5,250 nucleotides of DNA, from NCBI GenBank assembly GCA_013698525.1, contig JACCSM010000163.1:1-5250 (forward strand), given 5' to 3'. This DNA comes from Rubrobacteraceae bacterium (GTDB lineage Bacteria > Actinomycetota > Rubrobacteria > Rubrobacterales > Rubrobacteraceae). The notes beneath the pieces were generated by a model. That model worked only from the letters and a program-made list of their open reading frames with translations. It did not search any database and had not been told where the DNA came from. Positions 1 to 5,229 of the stretch are shown here, one piece after another. A program made the position numbers and the translations under genes. Numbering within the stretch: position 1 is the first letter of the stretch; each line of letters starts with the position of its first letter.

Positions 1-257
1 TGCAAGCAGTAACGCAATCACTATCGGAGGGGCTCGGCGCCCTCCTGGGGACCTTGCCGGCTCTCATCGGCGCCCTCCTCATCCTCGTTATCGGCTTCAT
101 CATAGCCAAGGTCTTGCAGGGCATAACCACCAGGGTGCTTCAGAGCATGGGCTTTGAGAGCTGGATGGAGCAGGGGGGCATAAAGCAGTTCTTCGACAGG
201 TCCCAGACCCAACAGACCCCGCTGTCCATCCTGGGCAAGCTGGTCTTCTGGCTCGTG

Positions 258-267
258 TTCTTTAGCC
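258..267 (+). other. Frameshift site within the TM-helix gene
   Basis: In the upstream frame this reads TTC TTT AGC and runs on into hydrophilic residues (SHHDGRGH) and a stop at 309-311. Dropping one T gives TTC TTA GCC ATC ACG ATG, which restores a membrane helix and the long downstream frame. The run TTCTTT is short for polymerase slippage and is not a classical programmed-frameshift signal, and I see no strong stimulatory hairpin immediately after it. Mutation or a base-calling error is therefore more likely than programmed recoding. Confidence 0.7.
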
Positions 268-642
268 ATCACGATGGCCGTGGACACTCTAGGGATCTCA
301 GCGATCTCTGACGTTCTGGCCCAGTTCATATCCTACATCCCCCAGATCATAGCGGCGATCCTGATCCTGGTTCTGGCCACCCTCTTGGCAAACTTCGTTG
401 CGGGAATAGTCCGGGGGTCCACGGGCTCCAACGTGGCTGGCAGCGTGGCGCAGTACGGCATCATCGTCTTCGCGGCGTTTGCGGCCCTGACGCAGCTTGG
501 GATCGCCCCTGAGCTCATAGCGCCTACGTTCCTGATCCTGCTCGGAGGCGTGGCCCTGGCCGCGGCCATAGCGTTCGGTCTTGGCGGCCAGGGCGTCGCC
601 CAGCAGATGGTCGAGGATGGCTACGAGAAGGGCGGCGAGGCC

Positions 643-700
643 AAGCAGCAGGTCCAGCAGCAGCAAGAGCAGAACCAGCAAGAGCAAGGCGAGCAGCAAA
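643..700 (+). repeat. CAG/CAA/GAG low-complexity tract encoding a Q/E-rich tail
   Basis: Codons here are almost all CAG, CAA or GAG, giving a glutamine- and glutamate-rich stretch after the last membrane helix of the TM-helix protein. CAG and CAA are mixed, so this is compositional bias rather than a pure triplet expansion. It is followed by a Ser/Glu-rich then Arg-rich C-terminus (RRLRREY). The tail is predicted to be a disordered or helical cytoplasmic extension. Confidence 0.7.
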
Positions 701-775
701 GCGATTCTTCCGAGAGCACGGAGGGCAACGGCGAGAAGCCTGGGGCCCGTCGCCTGCGGCGCGAGTACTAGGGTG

Positions 776-790
776 CCGGCGGCCGGTTTT
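776..790 (+). terminator. Possible weak terminator after the TM-helix gene
   Basis: CCGG at 776-779 can pair with CCGG at 783-786 around a 3-base loop, followed directly by TTTT at 787-790. It lies 5 bases after the stop codon at 771, where a terminator would be expected. The 4-bp stem and four-T tail are short, so the call is tentative. Confidence 0.25.
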
Positions 791-839
791 CGAGGAAGCG
801 ACAGCCAGAGCACGCAACAAGAACGGTAAGGACGCACAG

Positions 840-868
840 CGCGAGGGTGTTCGCTAGACGCCCTCGCG
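840..868 (+). other. Strong hairpin in the leader of the PRC-barrel gene
   Basis: CGCGAGGG at 840-847 is perfectly complementary to CCCTCGCG at 861-868. The stem extends inward by four more pairs (two of them G-T wobbles) to 851/857, leaving a 5-base loop: a 12-bp stem. No T tract follows; the next bases lead into the AAGGAG ribosome binding site at 878-883. It could be a factor-dependent or U-less terminator for the upstream gene, or an mRNA-stabilising or attenuating leader structure for the PRC-barrel gene. The sequence alone does not decide between these. Confidence 0.5.
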
Positions 869-892
869 GGTCCCAAGAAGGAGCAGAGAACG

Positions 893-1153
893 ATGTCTCA
901 GACGGCAACCCGGACGGCGGCGAGAGGCGCGGGGCCTGTCGAACAGTTCGAGACGCCAAAACAATGCGCAGGCTACGAGGTCCGCGACCCACTGGGGCGG
1001 AAGATCGGGAGGTTGAAGACGCTCTTCTTGAACGAGAGCGGCGGGCCTGAGTACGCAGAGGTCAAGGTGGGGCTTTTCGGACTGAAGACGGTCCTGATCC
1101 CACTCCAAAGCGTCACCGCCGACGCGGGACGACGATTCCTCGTGCTGGAGTAG
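893..1153 (+). CDS. Small PRC-barrel domain protein
   Basis: An 86-residue protein with a PRC-barrel domain at about residues 27-86. The family pattern is visible: YEVRDPLGRKIGRL (28-41), an acidic/Gly turn followed by PEYAEVKVG (52-60), then LFGLKTVLIPLQSV (61-74) and a final strand FLVLE at the C-terminus. The first 26 residues are Ala/Arg/Thr-rich and probably a flexible leader. The ATG at 893 has a clear AAGGAG ribosome binding site at 878-883, 9 bases upstream. PRC-barrels occur in RimM, in photosynthetic reaction-centre H subunits and in many small stand-alone proteins, common in Actinobacteria, whose role is mostly unknown. This one stops right after the last predicted strand, without the acidic or charged extension that often follows, so it is a minimal version. 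It is cytoplasmic, with no signal peptide or membrane segment. Domain call is firm; function is unknown. Confidence 0.85.
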   Translation: MSQTATRTAARGAGPVEQFETPKQCAGYEVRDPLGRKIGRLKTLFLNESGGPEYAEVKVGLFGLKTVLIPLQSVTADAGRRFLVLE

Positions 1154-1163
1154 AGGATCCTCC

Positions 1164-1193
1164 TTGCAACGCACAACGCGAGCAGAGTAGGTT
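1164..1193 (+). promoter_or_regulatory. Possible promoter of the cold-shock-domain gene
   Basis: TTGCAA (1164-1169) and TAGGTT (1188-1193) are separated by 18 bases and loosely resemble -35 and -10 boxes (4/6 and 3/6 matches). A start site near 1200 would give a leader of about 38 bases containing the 1206-1227 hairpin. Matches are weak, and read-through from the PRC-barrel gene is equally possible. Confidence 0.2.
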
Positions 1194-1205
1194 GTTACGC
1201 GAAAA

Positions 1206-1227
1206 CCCGGTAGAGTCCCCTGCCGGG
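1206..1227 (+). promoter_or_regulatory. Hairpin overlapping the ribosome binding site of the cold-shock-domain gene
   Basis: CCCGG at 1206-1210 pairs with CCGGG at 1223-1227, with a 12-base loop. The 3' arm overlaps the GGGGAG ribosome binding site (1225-1230) that serves the ATG at 1238. A competing pairing, CCCC 1217-1220 with GGGG 1225-1228, covers the same site. Either would partly hide the site and could make translation temperature- or factor-dependent. The stem is only 5 bp, so this is suggestive, not demonstrated. Confidence 0.35.
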
Positions 1228-1237
1228 GAGCCAGACC

Positions 1238-1702
1238 ATGACGAGGACGTTGGAGGACAACGTAGGCTACAGAGCATACCTGGACCACGGCGAGCGGGAA
1301 GGCTGGGGCGTGCGGCTACCCCCTTCCGTCGCCAACGATCCCACCTGGTGCGGATGCTGGGCAGGGGTCGAGTCGGTGACGGTCAGGGTGAGGAAGGGTT
1401 GCCTCGTTGTCGAGCCCGCCGACCCCCGTCCCGTGGCGCCACCGCATGACCTCGACGAGGCCGCGGCGCACAGACCCGTACCCAGGAGGGAGGTGGGTCG
1501 TCTGAGGTGGTTCGACGAAGAGAGGGGCTACGGGTTCATAGAGAGCCCCTCGGGCGAGGACCGGTTCTTCCTCGGCTCGGGCCTGCTGTGCGACCCCGAC
1601 GAACTGGAACCGGACTTGCCGCTGGAGTTCGAGGTGCGTAGGGGCGATCGGGGTCCGGTCGCCTCTAGAGTTAGACCGTTGAAGCTGCGATCCAGCGAGT
1701 GA
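1238..1702 (+). CDS. Cold-shock-domain protein with an extra N-terminal domain
   Basis: A 154-residue protein. Residues about 85-148 form a cold-shock domain (OB-fold, single-stranded RNA/DNA binding): GRLRWFDEERGYGFIES (88-104) matches the family's G.VKWF...KGFGFI signature and RNP1, and FEVRRGDRGPVASRV (131-145) matches the closing strands. RNP2 is altered: RFFLGSG (109-115) replaces the usual VFVH, so one of the usual aromatic/His nucleic-acid contacts is missing. Residues about 22-60 (GWGVRLPPS..., ending GCLVVEP) look like a short all-beta region reminiscent of AbrB/MazE-type swapped-hairpin domains; this is my inference from the strand and LP...V pattern only. A Pro/Ala-rich linker (61-82) separates the halves. 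ATG 1238 has GGGGAG 7 bases upstream. The stop overlaps the GTG of the GtrA gene, so the two are probably cotranscribed. Likely a nucleic-acid-binding regulator or chaperone. Confidence 0.8.
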   Translation: MTRTLEDNVGYRAYLDHGEREGWGVRLPPSVANDPTWCGCWAGVESVTVRVRKGCLVVEPADPRPVAPPHDLDEAAAHRPVPRREVGRLRWFDEERGYGFIESPSGEDRFFLGSGLLCDPDELEPDLPLEFEVRRGDRGPVASRVRPLKLRSSE

Positions 1703-2205
1703 AAGTGGCCGGCCAGAGGCCCGCGGAGAAGCATACGATCTCTCCAGAAGACCGGGTGGGAAGGATGCCGTGGCCCGGCAAGAAGACGGGGGTGAAGTAC
1801 GCCCAGTTCTCGCTCATCGGAGGGTCAAACGCGCTCGTGGACCTCGGGGTCCTGAACCTGCTGCTCCTGGTCTGGCCCACCCGCAGCCCTGAGATCCTCG
1901 TCGCCTACAACGTTGTGGCGCTGGTACTTACGAACGCGAACAGCTACCTGTGGAACACCTTGTGGACCTTCAGACACCAGGCTCGCCACGATGCCCGGCA
2001 GGTGGGCCTGTTCACGGCGCAGGGCGTATTGAACGTCGCGGTGGGCGGCCTCCTGCTCTGGCTATTGGCGCATTGGCTCCTCACCCACACGGATCTCTCG
2101 CCGCTGGCCGGGGGCAACATGGCCAAGGTCGTCTCGATGGTGGCCGCCTCGACCATGAGCTTCGTGTTCCTGCGCTTCTTCGTCTTCCGGAAGGCGAAAC
2201 GGTGA
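1699..2205 (+). CDS. GtrA-family membrane protein
   Basis: A 168-residue protein with four predicted membrane helices at about residues 34-59, 64-86, 102-127 and 141-163, and the GtrA family signatures: KYAQFSLIGGSNALVDLG near the start of helix 1, NSYLWNTLWTFR (81-92) after helix 2, and STMSFVFLRFFVFRK at the C-terminal end. GtrA proteins are thought to flip polyprenyl-phosphate-linked sugars across the membrane for O-antigen, teichoic-acid or arabinogalactan modification. The GTG at 1699 overlaps the stop of the cold-shock-domain gene in GTGA, implying translational coupling. That start leaves about 30 residues before the domain, so ATG 1765 (MPWPGKK) or GTG 1792 are possible alternatives; ATG 1765 is preceded immediately by a purine run with poor spacing. 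It faces the rhamnose genes, which fits a surface-polysaccharide role, but the exact lipid-sugar is unknown. Confidence 0.88.
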   Translation: MKVAGQRPAEKHTISPEDRVGRMPWPGKKTGVKYAQFSLIGGSNALVDLGVLNLLLLVWPTRSPEILVAYNVVALVLTNANSYLWNTLWTFRHQARHDARQVGLFTAQGVLNVAVGGLLLWLLAHWLLTHTDLSPLAGGNMAKVVSMVAASTMSFVFLRFFVFRKAKR

Positions 2206-2227
2206 TCTCTGCGAAGAGGAGCAAGCC

Positions 2228-2461
2228 GTGAAACGCGCTCGCGAGAGCGCAGAATCCGGAGTCGACAACAACCCCGCCGAACTTGGCCTGCTCCTCGAAG
2301 AAGCCATCCGGTGCCTAGATAGCACGGACTTCCCCGGCGCCAACGCGGCCCTGAAAAAAGCTCTCGCCGGGGCGGCATCCCACGGAAGCAGCGCCGCTCC
2401 GGGGGTCCGCCAACCGGGTACAGGGTCAGAGCGCTGCTGCGCACCCTCGGCCGGCCCCTGA
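2228..2461 (+). CDS. Small hypothetical protein
   Basis: A 77-residue reading frame that I do not recognise. The GTG at 2228 has a good ribosome binding site (AAGAGGAG at 2214-2221, 6 bases upstream) and follows the GtrA stop by 22 bases, so the start looks genuine and operonic. Residues about 17-47 (PAELGLLLEEAIRCLDS..., then ANAALKKALAG) are predicted helical and resemble a single helix-turn-helix repeat unit of TPR type. The C-terminal 25-30 residues are Gly/Ser/Pro/Cys-rich and look non-native. They end exactly where the oxidoreductase fragment on the other strand begins to lose family similarity, so the original 3' end may have been lost in the same event. It could be a truncated gene or a spurious frame. 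Confidence 0.4.
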   Translation: MKRARESAESGVDNNPAELGLLLEEAIRCLDSTDFPGANAALKKALAGAASHGSSAAPGVRQPGTGSERCCAPSAGP

Positions 2462-2663
2462 AGTTGCTCGGCGTCGGCATTACGTGGGGGTTGTTGCGGA
2501 TGCGTTTGACCTTGTCCGAATTCATACCCGTGAACACGTAAGCCCTGCCTTCAACGAGCGCGAACCACACTGTGGTAGGCACGGCCTCCCCGTTCCTGCG
2601 GTAGGTGGTCCTGTGCATGTAGCGATGACCCTCGAGTACCTCGAACGGACCGGCCTCGCTCAT
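2449..2663 (-). pseudogene. PPOX-class (F420/flavin-dependent) oxidoreductase, N-terminal fragment
   Basis: The first 72 residues match the PPOX class, F420-dependent oxidoreductase type (pyridoxamine-phosphate-oxidase-like split barrel): HRYMHRTTYRRNG (13-25), VPTTVWFALVEGRAYVFTG (28-46), then KVKRIRNNPHV (51-61) and FRGRPR (68-73). Family members are about 130-150 residues and continue with a strand of the type EGxARVL and a helical KYG segment; neither appears here in any reverse frame. The same frame stays open to a stop at 1944-1946, but that extension runs antisense to the GtrA gene and shows no family likeness, so it is probably random high-GC sequence. The start is intact: GGGAGG at 2674-2669 lies 5 bases before the ATG, and rmlC stops one base upstream (TGAGATG). 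It was therefore a translationally coupled last gene of the rml operon that lost its 3' half. Whether the cofactor was F420 or FMN cannot be told from this fragment. Confidence 0.65.
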
Positions 2664-2664
2664 C

Positions 2665-3225
2665 TCAGCCTCCCGTATAGCGCGGCAGTGCCCCTTCCGG
2701 CATCCCGTCGAGCGGTTGGGCGGCGCGGTCTTTGTCCGAGAGGCTCGGGTTCTCGACGGGCCACTGTATTCCGATCCCTGGGTCGTTCCACAGGATCGTC
2801 CCGTCGTACTCGGGAGCGTAGTAGTCTGTGCACTTGTAGGAGAAGAGCGCGCTCTCGCCAGTGACGACGAACCCGTGGGCGAAGCCGGGAGGGACCCAGA
2901 ACTGGCGCTTGTTCTCTGCGGAGAGGGTCACACTCGTCCACCTTCCGAAGGTCGGGGAGCCGACCCTGATGTCCACGGCCACGTCGAAGACCGCGCCCCG
3001 CAAGACGGAGACGAGCTTGCCCTGGGCCTTGGGGTTCTGGAAGTGGAGGCCGCGAAGCACGCCGTGGGCCGAGAACGAGAGGTTGTCCTGAACGAAGTGG
3101 TTCAGGATACCGTGCCGCTCGTAGCAGGCACCGTTCCAGCTCTCCATAAAGAAGCCGCGGGCGTCGCCGAAGACATTCGGTTCGATGACTAGGACGCCAG
3201 GGAGTTCCGTCTCGACGACGTTCAA
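2665..3225 (-). CDS. rmlC: dTDP-4-dehydrorhamnose 3,5-epimerase
   Basis: A 186-residue cupin enzyme that epimerises dTDP-4-keto-6-deoxy-D-glucose at C3 and C5 to dTDP-4-keto-L-rhamnose, the third step of dTDP-L-rhamnose synthesis. Family motifs are all present: [10 protein letters not shown] (20-29), [18 protein letters not shown] (46-63) with the catalytic His61 and nearby Arg59, VFDVAVDIR (79-87), SPTFGRW (90-96), [11 protein letters not shown] (109-119), the [17 protein letters not shown] stretch (133-149), and LSDKD (162-166), which should carry the partner Asp. Length is normal for the family. I choose the TTG at 3225 as start: GAGGAG at 3239-3234 is 8 bases upstream, the protein then begins at the usual point ([11 protein letters not shown]), and TTGA overlaps the rmlA stop by 4 bases. 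The frame stays open further upstream to 3444, but that extension lies inside rmlA and lacks similarity. The enzyme is cytoplasmic and normally a homodimer. Confidence 0.95.
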   Translation of the reverse strand: MNVVETELPGVLVIEPNVFGDARGFFMESWNGACYERHGILNHFVQDNLSFSAHGVLRGLHFQNPKAQGKLVSVLRGAVFDVAVDIRVGSPTFGRWTSVTLSAENKRQFWVPPGFAHGFVVTGESALFSYKCTDYYAPEYDGTILWNDPGIGIQWPVENPSLSDKDRAAQPLDGMPEGALPRYTGG

Positions 3226-4103
3226 GTGACGTACTCCTCGCTTCCCAGGAGCTCGAGCAGGTACCGGCCATAGTCGTTCTTCCTCATCGGGTGGGCGAGG
3301 CGTTCGAGACGTTCGGCGTCGATGTAGCCTTTGCGGTAGGAGATCTCCTCTGGACACCCTATCTTGAGGCCCTGCCGCTGCTCGATGGTCTCGATGAAGT
3401 TGGATGACTGGTGCAGCGACTCGTGCGTACCGGCGTCGAGCCACGCCATCCCGCGGCCCATGAGCTCGACCCGCAGCTCCCCTCGCTCCAGATAATCTAC
3501 GTTGACGTCGGTTATCTCAAGCTCGCCTCTCGCCGAAGGTGTGAGCTCTGCGGCCACGTCTAGTACCCTGTTGTCGTAGAAGTAGAGTCCCGTCACGGCG
3601 TAGTGCGAACGGGGCCTCTCCGGCTTCTCCTCGATACTGAGAACCGTCCCATCGCCGTCGAACTCAACGACGCCGTAGCGCCCCGGGTCCCTGACGTAAT
3701 ATCCGAAGACGGTGGCCCCTGCCTGCCTGCCTACCGACCGCTCCAGGAGCCCGGAGAGGCCGTGCCCGAAGAAGATGTTGTCCCCGAGGACGAGCGAGAC
3801 GCTCTCGGACCCGACGAACTCCCGCCCGATGACGAAAGCCTGGGCAAGCCCCTCGGGCCTGGGCTGCACGGCGTAGCTGAAATCCACACCCCACTGCGAA
3901 CCGTCGCCGAGCAGATCCTCGAAGCGGGAGAGGTCCTCGGGAGTGGAGATCACGAGTATGTTCCTGATGCCAGCGAGCATCAACGTGGTAACAGGGTAGT
4001 AGATCATCGGCTTGTCGTAGACGGGAAGGAGCTGCTTGCTCACCGCCCTCGTGAGCGGATACAGCCGCGTACCCGAGCCTCCAGCGAGCACGATCCCCTT
4101 CAC
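3222..4103 (-). CDS. rmlA: Glucose-1-phosphate thymidylyltransferase
   Basis: A 293-residue nucleotidyltransferase making dTDP-glucose and pyrophosphate from dTTP and glucose-1-phosphate, the first step of dTDP-sugar synthesis. It begins with the nucleotide-binding loop [17 protein letters not shown] (2-18) followed by [16 protein letters not shown] (22-37). PEGLAQA (83-89), LGDNIFFG (106-113, with metal-binding Asp108), EEKP (158-161) and [10 protein letters not shown] (221-230, with metal-binding Asp223) follow in the expected order, and the C-terminal helix ends in YGRYLLELL. Length matches the long-form RmlA family. The GTG at 4103 overlaps the rmlB stop in GTGA, and this start places the glycine-rich loop at the usual position. 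An upstream in-frame ATG at 4166 would add 21 Arg/Ala-rich residues encoded inside rmlB and is unlikely. No strong ribosome binding site precedes the GTG, which is consistent with translational coupling to rmlB. Confidence 0.96.
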   Translation of the reverse strand: MKGIVLAGGSGTRLYPLTRAVSKQLLPVYDKPMIYYPVTTLMLAGIRNILVISTPEDLSRFEDLLGDGSQWGVDFSYAVQPRPEGLAQAFVIGREFVGSESVSLVLGDNIFFGHGLSGLLERSVGRQAGATVFGYYVRDPGRYGVVEFDGDGTVLSIEEKPERPRSHYAVTGLYFYDNRVLDVAAELTPSARGELEITDVNVDYLERGELRVELMGRGMAWLDAGTHESLHQSSNFIETIEQRQGLKIGCPEEISYRKGYIDAERLERLAHPMRKNDYGRYLLELLGSEEYVT

Positions 4104-5176
4104 GCCGGCCCGCCTAACCCGAGCCGCTCGCCCATGTAGCCCCGCGATCGCGCGGCTTCGCACCACCTGGGATTCTCGAGGTACCAGCGCACGGTCTTCT
4201 CCATCCCCGTCTCGAGCGTCTCCTCGGGCTTCCAGCCGAGCTCGCGTTCTATCTTCCCCGCGTCTATGGCATAGCGCCTGTCGTGGCCAGGCCTGTCCGC
4301 GACGAACGTAATGAGCGACTCGTGCGGGGAGCCACCTGCGAACTCGTCGAGCAGGGCGCAGATGGTCTTGACGACCTCGAGGTTCGTCCGCTCGTTGTGG
4401 CCGCCGACGTTGTACGTCTCGCCGGGACGCCCACGCTCGAGTACCGTTAGAATAGCCCTGCAGTGGTCCTCGACGTAGAGCCAGTCCCTGACCTGCTGCC
4501 CGTCGCCGTAGACAGGCAGGGACTCTCCCCGCAGTGCGGTCAGGATCATGAGCGGTATGAGTTTCTCGGGGAAGTGGTAAGGCCCGTAGTTGTTGGAGCA
4601 GTTTGTCGTGAGCGTGGGGAGCCCGTAGGTGTGATGGTAGGCCCGCAGTAGATGGTCGGAGGCCGCCTTGGAGGCGGCGTAGGGGGAGTTGGGACGGAAA
4701 GGGCTCTCCTCGGTGAAGTAGCCCGTCGGTCCTAGCGTGCCGTACACCTCGTCCGTGGAGACGTGCAAGAAGCGGAAGGCGTCGTGGTCCTCACCCTCGA
4801 GGGCGCCCCAGTAGGAGAGCGCAGCCTCGAGGAGCTCGTGGGTCTCGACCACGTTGGTCTGCACGAAGGCCTTCGGACCGTCTATGGAGCGGTCGACGTG
4901 TGTCTCGGCGGCGAAGTTGACGATGGCCGAGGGACGATGCTCGGCGAGCAGGCGGTCCACCAGTTCGCGGTCCCCGATCCTCCCCCTCACGAAGATGTAG
5001 TCGGAATTCTTCGAGACCGGGGCAAGAGTGTCGAGGTTGCCTGCGTAGGTCAGGGCGTCGAGATTGACCACCACAGAGTCCCCTGAGGCGACCTGATCGA
5101 GGACGAAGTTGCCCCCAATAAAGCCGGCGCCGCCGGTGACGAGGATAGTTCGTTTCTCTCGTTGCTCTCCCCGCAA
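4100..5176 (-). CDS. rmlB: dTDP-glucose 4,6-dehydratase
   Basis: A 358-residue extended short-chain dehydrogenase/reductase that converts dTDP-glucose to dTDP-4-keto-6-deoxyglucose, using tightly bound NAD. It shows the Rossmann motif [10 protein letters not shown] (15-24) with Asp40 for the NAD ribose, [11 protein letters not shown] (88-98), the dehydratase triad STDEVYG (140-146: Thr141, Asp142, Glu143), catalytic Tyr166 and Lys170 in YAASK, NNYGP (195-199), DWLYVEDHC (231-239) and the substrate-binding [11 protein letters not shown] (295-305). Length is normal. The first codon is probably TTG at 5176, preceded by GAGGAG at 5186-5181 with a rather short 4-base gap; no other start codon lies in frame before the Rossmann loop. 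It adds about eight charged residues before the usual RTILVTGG. It is the first gene of the operon and is preceded by the octamer-repeat leader at 5190-5250, a candidate control region. Confidence 0.96.
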   Translation of the reverse strand: MRGEQREKRTILVTGGAGFIGGNFVLDQVASGDSVVVNLDALTYAGNLDTLAPVSKNSDYIFVRGRIGDRELVDRLLAEHRPSAIVNFAAETHVDRSIDGPKAFVQTNVVETHELLEAALSYWGALEGEDHDAFRFLHVSTDEVYGTLGPTGYFTEESPFRPNSPYAASKAASDHLLRAYHHTYGLPTLTTNCSNNYGPYHFPEKLIPLMILTALRGESLPVYGDGQQVRDWLYVEDHCRAILTVLERGRPGETYNVGGHNERTNLEVVKTICALLDEFAGGSPHESLITFVADRPGHDRRYAIDAGKIERELGWKPEETLETGMEKTVRWYLENPRWCEAARSRGYMGERLGLGGPA

Positions 5177-5180
5177 AATG

Positions 5181-5186
5181 CTCCTC
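5181..5186 (-). promoter_or_regulatory. Ribosome binding site of rmlB
   Basis: On the minus strand GAGGAG runs from 5186 to 5181, leaving CATT before the TTG at 5176. The 4-base spacing is shorter than usual, but it is the only strong site near the gene start and it decides the TTG start. The in-frame ATT just upstream would be even closer and is less likely. Confidence 0.6.
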
Positions 5187-5197
5187 TGTTTTAGCTG

Positions 5198-5229
5198 TCA
5201 GCATTTCAGCTTGTCAGCAAGTCAGCTTG
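5198..5229. repeat. Tandem octamer repeat built on TCAGC upstream of rmlB
   Basis: TCAGC occurs at 5198, 5206, 5214 and 5222, exactly every 8 bases, giving four units TCAGCATT, TCAGCTTG, TCAGCAAG and TCAGCTTG. The second and fourth are identical. A degenerate fifth unit, TTTAGCTG, may precede them at 5190. On the rmlB strand the core reads GCTGA. The stretch is much less GC-rich than the rest of the window and may extend beyond its edge. It could be a simple-sequence repeat prone to copy-number change, or clustered protein-binding sites. Confidence 0.75.

Larger units (their letters stand above)
1..771 (+). pseudogene. Conserved TM-helix membrane protein (mechanosensitive-channel-like), split by a frameshift
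   Basis: Two adjoining reading frames together encode one multi-pass membrane protein. The first is open from base 3 to a stop at 309-311; the second continues from about 262 to the stop at 769-771. Removing one T in the TTCTTTAGCC run (258-267) joins them as ...LVF-LAITMAVDTLG..., a smooth hydrophobic helix. The joined product is about 255 residues with roughly five hydrophobic segments. The last one is followed by FGLGGQGVAQQM, resembling the pore-helix end of MscS-type channels and the TM_helix repeat family (CmpX-like), but there is no MscS beta domain. It ends in a hydrophilic Q/E-rich tail. The first two bases, TG, may complete an ATG or GTG start lying one base outside the window, since the following residues look like a natural N-terminus. 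The 3' part could be read alone from ATG 274, but no ribosome binding site precedes it. Role in membrane tension or envelope stress is inferred from family. A sequencing error is an alternative to a true mutation. Confidence 0.75.

Noticed and set aside
298..876. Long minus-strand reading frame opposite the TM-helix gene
   Set aside because: Its translation is Leu/Arg low-complexity mirroring the CAG-rich tail, with no family pattern or ribosome binding site; it is a high-GC shadow frame.
1707..1714. GGCCGGCC palindrome, also present at 2449-2456
   Set aside because: Two copies flank the gtrA region and one sits at the proposed junction, but 8-base GC palindromes are expected by chance in DNA of this composition.
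1944..2448. Extension of the PPOX frame antisense to gtrA
   Set aside because: The frame is open, but its translation is Arg/Ser/Pro-rich with no PPOX features and it overlaps a well-supported GtrA gene.
3225..3444. A longer N-terminus for RmlC, starting at 3444
   Set aside because: The extra 73 residues are Arg/Pro-rich, lie antiphase inside rmlA and have no epimerase similarity; the TTG at 3225 has a strong ribosome binding site and gives the family's normal N-terminus.
4104..4166. A 21-residue N-terminal extension of RmlA from ATG 4166
   Set aside because: It lies within the end of rmlB, is Arg/Ala-rich, and pushes the nucleotide-binding loop away from its usual position; GTG 4103 with the GTGA overlap fits better.
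4791..5204. Minus-strand frame starting at ATG 5204 upstream of rmlB
   Set aside because: It shares the rmlB ribosome binding site region but translates to Arg-rich sequence overlapping rmlB in another frame, with no recognisable domain.
5184..5213. A sigma-70-like promoter on the minus strand (CTGACA, 18-base spacer, TAAAAC)
   Set aside because: The boxes partly match, but the start site would fall on the rmlB ribosome binding site, leaving no room for it; the CTGACA box is also just part of the octamer repeat.
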